A stretch of 47,109 nt of DNA from an uncultured Verrucomicrobiota bacterium (GTDB taxonomy: Bacteria > Verrucomicrobiota > Verrucomicrobiia > Limisphaerales > UBA9464). The translations under genes were made by a program, and so were the position numbers. The stretch covers positions 1 to 47,109 of the forward strand of contig CAIMMI010000126.1 in NCBI GenBank assembly GCA_903842505.1, in the 5' to 3' direction. Below, piece by piece: positions 26,314-34,068 of the stretch; position 1 is the first letter of the stretch, and the number at the start of each line of letters is the position of its first letter. The notes below the pieces were generated by a model. The model had not been told where the DNA came from, did no database searches, and worked only from the letters and a program-made list of their open reading frames with translations.

Positions 26314-26940
26314 ATGAGATCTTCAATTCGAAGCGGCCTTGGATACTGGTGTTCGGCCTTGGTTGCGATCATCGCAGCCTCCTGCCTCCTGTCGCTGCGT
26401 TGCGCAGCGGAGGACAAGGCTCCTTCCAAGGCCCCTGTGGCAGCGGAGAGGGGCAACGATATCCTCAACGTGGGCGACAAGGTTCGGGTGGTGTTTGACG
26501 TGCCCTTGTCGTCGGCTGGTTCACCACCGACCGAGATGCAGATCCCGGAGAACGGCGAACTCACCTTGCATCTGGGTTACAAGTTCGACTTCAAGGGCAA
26601 GCGCCGGAATGTTCTGGAGCAGGAGATTCGTTCCTTCTACGTGGACAAGGGTCTGTACAAAATCATCAACGTGACGATTGAGGTTCTGCCTCGACCGATC
26701 ACGGTGGGTGGTCAGGTTCGCATCCCGAAGGACTATCCGCATCAGGGACAGTTGACTGTCTTGAAGGCCATTGACATGGCGGGTGGCTTCACGGAGTACG
26801 CGAACACGAAGAAGGTGACCCTCATTCGCGATGGGAAGACGATCATCGTGGACTGCAAGAAGGCGCTTCAGGACCCTGCCAAATATGATGTTCCTGTGTT
26901 TCCCGGGGACAGCATCAACGTGAAGAAGGGCTGGTTCTGA
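26314..26940 (+). CDS. Short polysaccharide export (OPX/Wza-like) protein
   Basis: This 208-residue protein has a hydrophobic signal (YWCSALVAIIAASCLLSLRC). The polysaccharide-export (Poly_export) domain follows (NDILNVGDKVRVVFDVPL, IPENGELTLHLGYKFD). A single SLBB domain comes next (ITVGGQVRIPKDYPHQGQLTVLKAIDMAGGFTEYANTKKVTLIRD), quoted here only by its borders: ITVGGQVRIP to KKVTLIRDGK. The end reads PVFPGDSINVKKGWF. Full-length Wza is about 380 residues and crosses the outer membrane with a C-terminal helix; both extra SLBB domains and that helix are absent. It is therefore of the short class expected to need a partner barrel, plausibly the product of 22783-24006. Cysteines at the signal end could allow lipidation, but the lipobox is poor. 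Confidence 0.9.
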   Translation: MRSSIRSGLGYWCSALVAIIAASCLLSLRCAAEDKAPSKAPVAAERGNDILNVGDKVRVVFDVPLSSAGSPPTEMQIPENGELTLHLGYKFDFKGKRRNVLEQEIRSFYVDKGLYKIINVTIEVLPRPITVGGQVRIPKDYPHQGQLTVLKAIDMAGGFTEYANTKKVTLIRDGKTIIVDCKKALQDPAKYDVPVFPGDSINVKKGWF

Positions 26941-26975
26941 CCGCTTGCGGTCCGGGTAGGAACTGACCGTCCTAC

Positions 26976-27371
26976 ATGATCGAGCTGAAGATCGTCGCCG
27001 GCCCTGATAGTGGGCGACGCTTTGTTTTCGATTCCCTGCCGTTGCGGGTTGGGCGGTCGAAGGAGATGGATCTGGTCGTCGCCGGCCCGGGTGTCTGGGA
27101 TCATCATCTGGACCTTCAAGCCACGTCCCAAGGGCGGATCGGGATACGATCGCAGGGTGGGGCTTCGGTTTTGATCGATGGTGAGGCAGTTACCGAGGGG
27201 CCGCTTCGCAACGGAGCTGTCATCGACTTGGCGGGAGCCCGCATCCGCTTCGCGATTTCGCCGGGTGAGCAGCGTTCATTGGTCGGTCGCGAGCGGCTGT
27301 TTTGGTTGGCCGCTGCGGTTCTGGTTGGTGTGCAGGTGACGCTATTGGTCGCGACGGGACTTCGATCCTGA
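26976..27371 (+). CDS. FHA-domain protein with C-terminal membrane anchor
   Basis: This 131-residue protein begins directly with a forkhead-associated domain: LKIVAGPDSGRRFVF, LRVGRSKEMDLVV (the Gly-Arg-Ser binding loop), VWDHHLDLQ (in place of the usual S-x-x-H) and VLIDGEAVTEGPLRNGAVIDL, over about residues 3-95. It ends with one transmembrane helix (LFWLAAAVLVGVQVTLLVAT, about 108-127). FHA domains bind phosphothreonine peptides. The protein follows the OPX gene by 35 nt on the same strand and may sense phosphorylation at the membrane near the exporter. The substitution in the second binding loop makes phospho-binding uncertain. Confidence 0.85.
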   Translation: MIELKIVAGPDSGRRFVFDSLPLRVGRSKEMDLVVAGPGVWDHHLDLQATSQGRIGIRSQGGASVLIDGEAVTEGPLRNGAVIDLAGARIRFAISPGEQRSLVGRERLFWLAAAVLVGVQVTLLVATGLRS

Positions 27372-27395
27372 TGGGCGGCATCCGTGCTGGGTGGG

Positions 27396-28520
27396 TTAGC
27401 CGTCGGACGGGAGTGTCCGCGAGCCCTGCTCCGTCAGTACGTTGTTCACCAAGTCCAGCCATTGCAGGCTGAGGATCTCGTAGGAGCAGTTCCGCTGCGC
27501 AATCCCGGGCAAGGTTTGCCGGACGTCGAGGGAGGCGGGATTGCTGACCAGATGGCGAATGCGCTCGGCAAGCCGTGTGGGGTAAGCGTCGTCGACCTCT
27601 CCGTCGTAGGGCACGAGCATGGATTCGGGCAGGAGGACCGCAGCATCTCCAACCTGGCTGGCGAGGATGAAGCATCCGGCGGCCATGTATTCCGGGATCT
27701 TGCCGGTGGTGCGGACCTGCCCGGGCAGGTTGTTGGTCTGGGTGGAGAGGGCGACGTCGAGAAGACGCATGTAGGTGGGAACCTCCGCGTAGGGAATCCT
27801 GCCCGTGAAGACGATGCGATCCTGGACTCCCTGACGGCGGGCTTCCTCGTGAAGCCAAGGCTGTCCATTGCCATCCCCGATGAGCACTGCGGTGACCGGG
27901 AGGTCGCGGAGTGCGGTCATGGCTCGGATGAGGTCCCATCCGTAGCAGATCTGGAGTCTGGGGCTCCAGACCTGGGATCCCATGAGTCCGACCACGAACC
28001 GGCCGCCCAGCCCAAGTCGGGTGCGGAGAGCTTCGACCGCGCCTGGAGGCACGGATTGCTGTTCCGCGTAACCATCGAGGATCCGCGCTGCGGGGAGGCC
28101 CTTTTGCTGAAGGTACTCGGCATGGCGGGTTCCCCGGACAACGATCCTGGAGGCGGTTCGCCAGGCGGACTGCTCGATCATCCACAGCAAGGGGAGCCGC
28201 CAACCGGCTCCGATCCCTGAGCGACGGGCCATTTCGAAGATGACGTCCCCGGTGTCCAGGAGGAATGGCAAGCCTGAGAACCGTCGGCGCCAAACCGCCA
28301 TCGGCGCGCCTGGCAGGGCAGTGTTGAGGACGTAGAGAAGGTCGGGATGTCCCGCCTGCAGCGCCTGTTTCCATCGGCGGGCGGTCTCGGAGCGTGAGCC
28401 TTCACGGAACAGGAATTCGACGGAGCCAGAGGGAGCCCGTTGAGTGAGACCGCGAGCGCGAACGGCCTCGATGCTGTTCGGGCTGCCGTGAACGAGAACT
28501 GTGACCTTGGGCAAGCTCAC
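27396..28520 (-). CDS. Glycosyltransferase family 1/4-like protein
   Basis: This is a 374-residue GT-B fold enzyme. The N-terminal domain has VTVLVHGSPNSIEAVRARG and GLPFLLDTGDVIFE. The C-terminal domain has FVVGLMGSQVWSPRLQ, VTAVLIGDGNGQP, DRIVFTGRIPYAEVPTYM and the donor-binding part TTGKIPEYMAAGCFILAS, with the acidic residue of the usual E-x7-E motif partly retained. The start codon is GTG at 28518-28520, whose bases overlap the stop of the upstream glycosyltransferase (GTGA), so the pair is translationally coupled. The role is presumably assembly of the exopolysaccharide or lipopolysaccharide. Sugar specificity is unknown. It converges with the FHA gene, 24 nt apart. Confidence 0.88.
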   Translation of the reverse strand: MSLPKVTVLVHGSPNSIEAVRARGLTQRAPSGSVEFLFREGSRSETARRWKQALQAGHPDLLYVLNTALPGAPMAVWRRRFSGLPFLLDTGDVIFEMARRSGIGAGWRLPLLWMIEQSAWRTASRIVVRGTRHAEYLQQKGLPAARILDGYAEQQSVPPGAVEALRTRLGLGGRFVVGLMGSQVWSPRLQICYGWDLIRAMTALRDLPVTAVLIGDGNGQPWLHEEARRQGVQDRIVFTGRIPYAEVPTYMRLLDVALSTQTNNLPGQVRTTGKIPEYMAAGCFILASQVGDAAVLLPESMLVPYDGEVDDAYPTRLAERIRHLVSNPASLDVRQTLPGIAQRNCSYEILSLQWLDLVNNVLTEQGSRTLPSDG

Positions 28521-29623
28521 TGGGTGGATCGCTCGGCGTGGATGGCCCTGTAGATCTTCAAGACCTCGTCGGCGTTGTGATCCCAGGAGGTGGCAATAGC
28601 CGTCTCGCGGCCTGCCTGTCCCAGCCGGGCAGCCAGCTTCGGGTCGGCGCGCAAACGGGAGAGTTGGGATCGGATCGAGTCCGCTTCCTGCGGCTTGCAG
28701 AGGAGGCCGTTGATCCCGTCCTGGACGAGTTCGGCAACTCCGATCGAGTCGCCGAGCACGACAGGAATGCTGGAGGCCATGGCTTCGGATCCGACCATTC
28801 CGAAAGGGTCGTAATCGCTGGGATACACGAAGACGTCGACAGCCCGGAAGGCGAGTTCCGGGTGAGCTTCATAGCCCCAGAAGGTGATGCGATTGAGGAC
28901 GCCGAGTGAGCGGGCCAGTTCCCGATACTTGGCGGGCTCCGAGCGGGAGATGACTAGGAGGTGGGCTTCCCGGAAGAAGGGCAACTGCTGGATTACCTGG
29001 TTGAGGCCCTTCACGGCTTCGCCAACAAACAGCCAATGCCAATGATTGGCCGGAAGTCGGAACCGGGCCTTGAGCTCAGCGAGCTCGCCGGCGTTGGCGG
29101 GGGGGCGGAACTGGTCCGTGTTGGTCCCGTGATGCAACACCGCGGTGGCCTTGTTCCATCCGTACTCCGCGCGTATTTCCTCCGCGAGACACCTGGAAAT
29201 CGCGATGAGGTGCGAGGCGCGTCGTTGGCGGTAGAACGCCCGTTCCAGAGGCGTGACCATCTGGATGAACCAGCGGGCCCTGTGGCGATGGATTGCCATG
29301 GAGCGGGCGCGGGCCGCGTTGCAGATGTGTCCGGTGATCACATCTGCGCTCCAGCCTGTGAGGCCCTGTGCGTGGATGACGTCCGGTTTGTCCCGGCGCA
29401 GCAGACGTTCGGCGGCAGGCAGGAAGCTGAGGACCGTTGTGAGGACGTTCCAGCGGATGGCGGGGACCTTGACCCAGCGGACGTGCTGGACATCGGGTGC
29501 GTTGAACGTGTTTGCGTAGACGGTGAACTCGCACTTGCCGGCGAGTCGCCTTGCGATCTCGACGCCGTAGCGGCCCTGGCCGAAGTTGGCGTCGAAGTCG
29601 TGGACGACGAAGGCGACTTTCAT
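28517..29623 (-). CDS. Glycosyltransferase family 4 protein
   Basis: This is a 368-residue GT-B enzyme. N-terminal acceptor-domain motifs are VAFVVHDFDANFGQGRYGVEIA and KPDVIHAQGLTGWSADV (each quoted in part). The C-terminal donor domain has HWLFVGEAVKGLNQVI, LLVISRSEPAKYRELA, ITFWGYEAHPELAFRAVDV and the E-x7-E-like site YPSDYDPFGMVGSEAMASS. The frame is open to 29698, but the family fold starts at MKVAFVVHDF, so the ATG at 29623 is chosen. It is the first gene of the coupled glycosyltransferase pair and divergent from glgC, with 159 nt between. Substrate is unknown. Confidence 0.92.
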   Translation of the reverse strand: MKVAFVVHDFDANFGQGRYGVEIARRLAGKCEFTVYANTFNAPDVQHVRWVKVPAIRWNVLTTVLSFLPAAERLLRRDKPDVIHAQGLTGWSADVITGHICNAARARSMAIHRHRARWFIQMVTPLERAFYRQRRASHLIAISRCLAEEIRAEYGWNKATAVLHHGTNTDQFRPPANAGELAELKARFRLPANHWHWLFVGEAVKGLNQVIQQLPFFREAHLLVISRSEPAKYRELARSLGVLNRITFWGYEAHPELAFRAVDVFVYPSDYDPFGMVGSEAMASSIPVVLGDSIGVAELVQDGINGLLCKPQEADSIRSQLSRLRADPKLAARLGQAGRETAIATSWDHNADEVLKIYRAIHAERSTQ

Positions 29624-29782
29624 GGGGTGAAGGGCGGCTGCGATGATCGGCAACGGAGCATTTGGGGCGAGGTTGGGCTTCGGAGGAAGGGGAGGCAATA
29701 GCCACTATTTGGGCGGGAATGGAGGGTCACCGGGCTTGAGTGAAGTTCGACGCTGGCGTAGAAGGAGGGACAAGACCTTTCT

Positions 29783-31078
29783 ATGTCTCCCAATCGTTCA
29801 TCGTATCTGGCGCAGCAGACTCTCGGCATCATCATGGGTGGCGGGCAGGGGACCCGCCTGTTTCCCCTGACGCGGGAACGCTCGAAGCCAGCGACTCCCT
29901 TGGCGGGCAAGTACCGACTGGTCGACATCCCGATTTCGAACTGCATCAACTCGGGCATCACGCGGATGTACCTGTTGACCCAGTTCAACTCTGCGTCGCT
30001 GCATCGCCACATCTCCCAGAGCTTCAAGTTTGACCATTTCAACGGTGGGTTTGTGGAGATCCTGGCTGCGGAGCAGACCTTCTCGAACACGTCCTGGTAC
30101 CAAGGAACGGCAGATGCGGTTCGAAAGAATCTGGTCCACTTCAGGAACAACGATTTCGCGTATGCGCTGATCCTGTCCGGTGACCAACTTTACCAGATGG
30201 ACTTCAGCGACATTGTGCGGGCGCACGTCGAGAAGTCGGCCGACCTGACCATCGCCACGCTGCCTGTTCCGGCTCGGGAGGCAGGAGCGTTGGGGATTCT
30301 TGAAATGAACGGCGAGAACCGCATCACCCGGTTCGTTGAAAAGCCGAAGGAACCGGCGGTCCTGGAATCGCTGCGGTTGGACCGTGGGCAGTACGGGCCG
30401 CTGGGGATTTCGAGTCAGGATGACCTGTATCTGGCTTCGATGGGCATCTACGTCTTCAACCGGGACGTCCTCTTTGAGTTGCTGAACAACAGCCTGACCG
30501 ACTTCGGGAAGCACATCATCCCCGGCGCCATCAGTTCGCACCGGGTGTTTTCCTATGTGTTCCAGGGCTACTGGGAGGACATCGGGACGATCCGGAGCTT
30601 CTTTGACGCGAATCTGGACCAGGCCGCGGACCATCCGAAGTTCAACTTCTTCACACCCCCGGTCTTCACACGTCCCCGCTTCCTGCCGGCGTCCAAGCTG
30701 AACGGTGCGGCCATCGACCATGCGGTGATCGCCGACGGCTGCATCATCAACAATGCCCGGATCCAGCATGCGGTGATTGGGGTTCGCTCGATGCTGCAGG
30801 AAGGCTGCTTCCTGAACCGGGTGGTGATGATGGGGGCGGACTACTTCGATACACCGGCTCGGAGTTCCAAGCCGGAAAACCTCGGGATCCCGGTGGGTGT
30901 CGGGGCCGGCACCCGGATCGAGAACGCGATCATCGACAAGAACGCGCGAATCGGTGAGGCCTGTGTGCTGTCGCCTGCGGGGAAGCCCGAGAACTTTGAC
31001 CACCCCCTCTACTACATCCGGGACGGGATCCTGATCGTCCCGAAGAACGGGGTCATTCCGCCGGGTACGATCGTGTGA
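29783..31078 (+). CDS. glgC: Glucose-1-phosphate adenylyltransferase
   Basis: This enzyme makes ADP-glucose from ATP and glucose 1-phosphate, the committed step of glycogen synthesis. The 431-residue length is standard. The nucleotidyltransferase domain shows IIMGGGQGTRLFPLTRERSKPA, VDIPISNCINSGI, QGTADAVRKNL, LILSGDQLYQMD and EKPKEP (each a known GlgC block, quoted in part). The C-terminal left-handed helix has ADGCIINNARIQHAVIG and AGTRIENAIIDKNARIG, ending NGVIPPGTIV. GGAGGG lies about 14 nt upstream of the ATG. Other glycogen genes are not in the window. It is next to two glycosyltransferases on the opposite strand. Confidence 0.97.
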   Translation: MSPNRSSYLAQQTLGIIMGGGQGTRLFPLTRERSKPATPLAGKYRLVDIPISNCINSGITRMYLLTQFNSASLHRHISQSFKFDHFNGGFVEILAAEQTFSNTSWYQGTADAVRKNLVHFRNNDFAYALILSGDQLYQMDFSDIVRAHVEKSADLTIATLPVPAREAGALGILEMNGENRITRFVEKPKEPAVLESLRLDRGQYGPLGISSQDDLYLASMGIYVFNRDVLFELLNNSLTDFGKHIIPGAISSHRVFSYVFQGYWEDIGTIRSFFDANLDQAADHPKFNFFTPPVFTRPRFLPASKLNGAAIDHAVIADGCIINNARIQHAVIGVRSMLQEGCFLNRVVMMGADYFDTPARSSKPENLGIPVGVGAGTRIENAIIDKNARIGEACVLSPAGKPENFDHPLYYIRDGILIVPKNGVIPPGTIV

Positions 31079-31136
31079 GATCGGCGGTGTTTCCGCTGTT
31101 CTTTTCGCGGGTTGGCCGTTTCCATCGTGGGGTCTG

Positions 31137-32564
31137 ATGCATGCCTTTACGACGTCCCGCGGTGGTCGGAGCCGGAGTTTTCGGGGTCTTGGACTCTTTG
31201 GATTCTCTGCCTGGGTGATGGCGGTGCCCTTGATGGCGCAGCCTGTCATCACGAGTCAGCCCCTGGGGGCTACGCATTATGAAGGTCAGGCGGCGACCTT
31301 CAGCGTTACGGCGACCGGGGCAGCGCCCTTGCGCTACCAGTGGCGACAGTCAGGGGACGGCTTGGAAAACCAGACGAACTCAACGCTGGTCCTGACCAAC
31401 CTGACCCTTCGCCAGAACGGCATCTACTCGGTGGACGTCTCGGATGCTGCCGGAACCACCCGCAGCTCTGGAGCTGTGCTCTCGGTGCTGGCCAAGCCCT
31501 TCCCGACCTTTGGCTTTGGTCCGTACCAGTTGGGTTCCACGCCCGAGGTTCCCATCCAGTACCTCGCCTATGGCGGCGAGACGAACCTCCAGTTTTCGGT
31601 TGGCTACAATACCAACGCGCTCGCCAATCCCCGTTTCATTTCCTCCCTGACCAACCGGGTCGTGCCGGTGGCGGCGGGTCGGTTGGCGGGACCTGCCGGT
31701 GAGGTCGGTGGGACGTCTGCGGAGGTCCAGACGGACGCCTCCAGCAATGGGTTCTTCGGTGTTCGGATTGCCCTCCCTTCCTCGATGGCTCTCGCGCCGG
31801 GCGTCAATCCGCTGGGGCGATTGGTCTTTGACCAGCGTGAGGGTGTCGGTGCCTTCGAGGCAGCGCTCGGATACGTTGGAACTCCGCTGGCACTCCTGGC
31901 GGGTCCCCTGGCCGGAACCAATGCTGCCGCCTTGGCGGGCGCCATCGGGCCGGTCGTTCAGGTGGCCAGCAGTCCGGTCCTGGATCCGCAATCCGGCCTG
32001 TTCCTGCAGCGCGTCCACATCGGTAATCCCGGAGTCAGCACGCAGGCCCAGGTTCGCGTCACTGTGGCTGGGTTGACGAACGATTCGCTTGGCATCCCCA
32101 TCCGGGTCTATAATTCCCTCGGCACGAATTCGTCCGGCGAGGCCATGGTGTTCTCGGCAGACCTCCCGCCTGCCTCGGCGCGGGTATTGGGAATCGAGTA
32201 CTACGTGGCGGACCTGACCACCGTGCCAAAGCCGGTTTTTGCGACCGAGCAGGTGACGACCCTCTCGGTGCCCTCATTGAGCGTGCGCACCCTGGCGGTG
32301 GATCGGGCTTTGTTCTTCACGAACTCGACCTTTCCGGCGGGAGCGTTCCTGATCGAATTCCCCACGGAGTTGGGTCGCAATTATTTCGTCCAGTACACCA
32401 CCTCCCCCGAGCTGTTTGGACAGGGTTCAGCGAATGTCCGTACGGCGCGTCCGGCCATTCCGGGGACGGGTTCACGGGTGCAGTGGATTGACTACGGCGC
32501 CCCGAAGACGGAATCAGCGCCGGGCGCCACCAACCGCTTTTACCGGGTGATTCTTGGACTTTGA
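31137..32564 (+). CDS. Secreted protein with one Ig-like domain
   Basis: This 475-residue protein has a signal peptide (GLFGFSAWVMAVPLMAQ, about 19-35). An Ig-like domain follows (about 35-117) with the typical ITSQPLGATHYEGQAATFSV, YQWRQSGDGL and NGIYSVDVSDAAGTT. The remaining 350 residues are beta-rich and end in a module (FPTELGRNYFVQYTTSPE ... TNRFYRVILGL) seen at the C-termini of many Verrucomicrobiota secreted proteins. No catalytic residues are recognised. It probably acts at the cell surface. It begins 58 nt after glgC and is followed at 51 nt by a barrel protein gene, which suggests a surface-protein operon. Confidence 0.82.
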   Translation: MHAFTTSRGGRSRSFRGLGLFGFSAWVMAVPLMAQPVITSQPLGATHYEGQAATFSVTATGAAPLRYQWRQSGDGLENQTNSTLVLTNLTLRQNGIYSVDVSDAAGTTRSSGAVLSVLAKPFPTFGFGPYQLGSTPEVPIQYLAYGGETNLQFSVGYNTNALANPRFISSLTNRVVPVAAGRLAGPAGEVGGTSAEVQTDASSNGFFGVRIALPSSMALAPGVNPLGRLVFDQREGVGAFEAALGYVGTPLALLAGPLAGTNAAALAGAIGPVVQVASSPVLDPQSGLFLQRVHIGNPGVSTQAQVRVTVAGLTNDSLGIPIRVYNSLGTNSSGEAMVFSADLPPASARVLGIEYYVADLTTVPKPVFATEQVTTLSVPSLSVRTLAVDRALFFTNSTFPAGAFLIEFPTELGRNYFVQYTTSPELFGQGSANVRTARPAIPGTGSRVQWIDYGAPKTESAPGATNRFYRVILGL

Positions 32565-32615
32565 GCGGGGTGGGATGCTGGAGAGTCAGTTTTTCAAACA
32601 AGCGTTTCGATCGAC

Positions 32616-33647
32616 ATGAAGAAGCTCGTTTTGCGGCAAGCGTTGGCGTCCGTTGGACTCACTGCTTTTGCGGTGGTCGCCCAAGGTCAGGAACTCCGAC
32701 CCGCTCCCGGATTCTGGGTTCGGACCGGTGCGGTCATCCGGCACGGTTACAACGTCCAGTTCACGGATTCGTCCGCGCCCTTGCCTGCGGGTGAGGGCAA
32801 CTACGCGAACGGGTTCGTCCGCCCCTCGGTGAGCACGAACTCGCCGTACACATGGAATTGGGGCTACCAAGACGCATCCCAGGTCCAGGGCACGACGGTC
32901 GCCTATGAGCGCTTTGACTCGCGGCCTCGGGTTGGGACGCTGGAATCAGGAACGCAGTCTGCGTTTGGCGGCGAGTTGAGGGCGGGATTTGAGGCCTTCC
33001 GCTTCGAGGTTTTCGAGCGTGATGTCCGGTTCGGACTTGAGGCGGGCTATTCCTTCTCGAGCCTTTCTGCATCGGCTTCGGGAAATGTGACGGGCAGTGC
33101 CTCCCACACCCGCGGCGTCTACTCGCTGGTCGGACCGGGTGGCACGCCCATCATCCCCCCGACCGCGCCCTATCAGGGAACGTTCAACGGCCCTGGGCCG
33201 GTGATCCAGCTGGCGCCGGCCAGCATGAACACGCTCACCGGGGTGGGAACCTCCACGGCCCAGTTCGGCCTCGATGCGGACATCCACACCTTCAAGTTCG
33301 GTCCCTATTTCGAGCTCCCGCTTTCCCGTCGGTGGGTGGTCGGACTGAGCTTCGGGTACTGCACGGTCCTTCCGGATTCCGAGTTCACCATCGATGAGGT
33401 GACCTCGTATCCCGGCACGGGCATCCCCGGTTCGACCTTGAAGAGGACGATCCGGCGTTCGGACTGGCAACCCGGCGGCTACGTCGAATTGCGGGCGAAC
33501 TTCGAGATCAATCGCCGCCTGGGCGTCTACGTTGCCGGCGAGCTCCAGTACAACGAAGCCCTCGAGTTCGGCGGCGAAGGGCGGACGGCCCGCGTCGATC
33601 TCGGTGGCATCTACGGAGCGTCGGCCGGTGTCCGGCTCAACTTCTGA
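32616..33647 (+). CDS. Predicted outer-membrane beta-barrel protein
   Basis: This 343-residue protein has a signal peptide (MKKLVLRQALASVGLTAFAVVAQG). The body alternates beta strands (FGGELRAGFEAFRFEVFERDVRFGLEAGYSFSSL, in parts; TFKFGPYFELPLSRRWVVGL; GGYVELRANFEINRRLGVYV) and ends in GVRLNF. The terminal Phe is the usual barrel-assembly signal. It is unlike the Tyr-rich barrel at 22783. Function is unknown. The lipoprotein gene follows after only 4 nt, so the two are probably co-translated and may work together in the outer membrane. Confidence 0.78.
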   Translation: MKKLVLRQALASVGLTAFAVVAQGQELRPAPGFWVRTGAVIRHGYNVQFTDSSAPLPAGEGNYANGFVRPSVSTNSPYTWNWGYQDASQVQGTTVAYERFDSRPRVGTLESGTQSAFGGELRAGFEAFRFEVFERDVRFGLEAGYSFSSLSASASGNVTGSASHTRGVYSLVGPGGTPIIPPTAPYQGTFNGPGPVIQLAPASMNTLTGVGTSTAQFGLDADIHTFKFGPYFELPLSRRWVVGLSFGYCTVLPDSEFTIDEVTSYPGTGIPGSTLKRTIRRSDWQPGGYVELRANFEINRRLGVYVAGELQYNEALEFGGEGRTARVDLGGIYGASAGVRLNF

Positions 33648-33651
33648 GCCG

Positions 33652-34044
33652 ATGTCCTCCGCGATCTGGAGGAATGTTCGAGGCTTGGGCTGGGTGGTTT
33701 TGTGGGTGGGTATCCTGGGCGGTTGTGCCGCCAGCGGTTCCCGTAAGCCGGGTGCGGATGGCGGAACCAACGCGGTTGACGTGATCCGTCCCATGGATGG
33801 GTCGGTCGGTCGGATCGTCCGGGTGCAGGCGCCCTTGAAGTTCGTGGTCGTGGACTACCGGTTGAACCAGCCTCCGGCGCCCGAACAGCGATTGGTTGTC
33901 CTTCGTGACGGTGAACGGGTCGCCGAACTCAAGGCGGGGTACATCCGTCGCGAGACCACGGTTTCCGCTGATATCCTGTCGGGCGAACCCCGCGATGGGG
34001 ATGAAGTGCGGATCGACGAAGGGGCTGCGCCGGTCGCGCGTTGA
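33652..34044 (+). CDS. Small lipoprotein with FlgT-C-like beta domain
   Basis: This 130-residue protein has a type II signal and lipobox (LWVGILGGC, with the Cys at about residue 24). The mature part has a compact beta domain: GSVGRIVRVQAPLKFVVVDY, RLVVLRDGERVAELKAG and VSADILSGEPRDGDEVRID. This pattern resembles a domain, widespread in Verrucomicrobiota, that is related to the C-terminal domain of FlgT; that match is from memory of the pattern, not a search. The frame is open from 33532, but the lipoprotein signal fixes the ATG at 33652, 4 nt after the barrel gene's stop. It converges with the DUF1552 gene. Confidence 0.75.
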   Translation: MSSAIWRNVRGLGWVVLWVGILGGCAASGSRKPGADGGTNAVDVIRPMDGSVGRIVRVQAPLKFVVVDYRLNQPPAPEQRLVVLRDGERVAELKAGYIRRETTVSADILSGEPRDGDEVRIDEGAAPVAR

Positions 34045-34068
34045 ACCCCAACCGGCAGACGCCGTGGA

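Noticed and set aside
31084-31108. Weak hairpin after glgC followed by CTTTT
   Set aside because: The stem is only about four base pairs, too weak to call a terminator.
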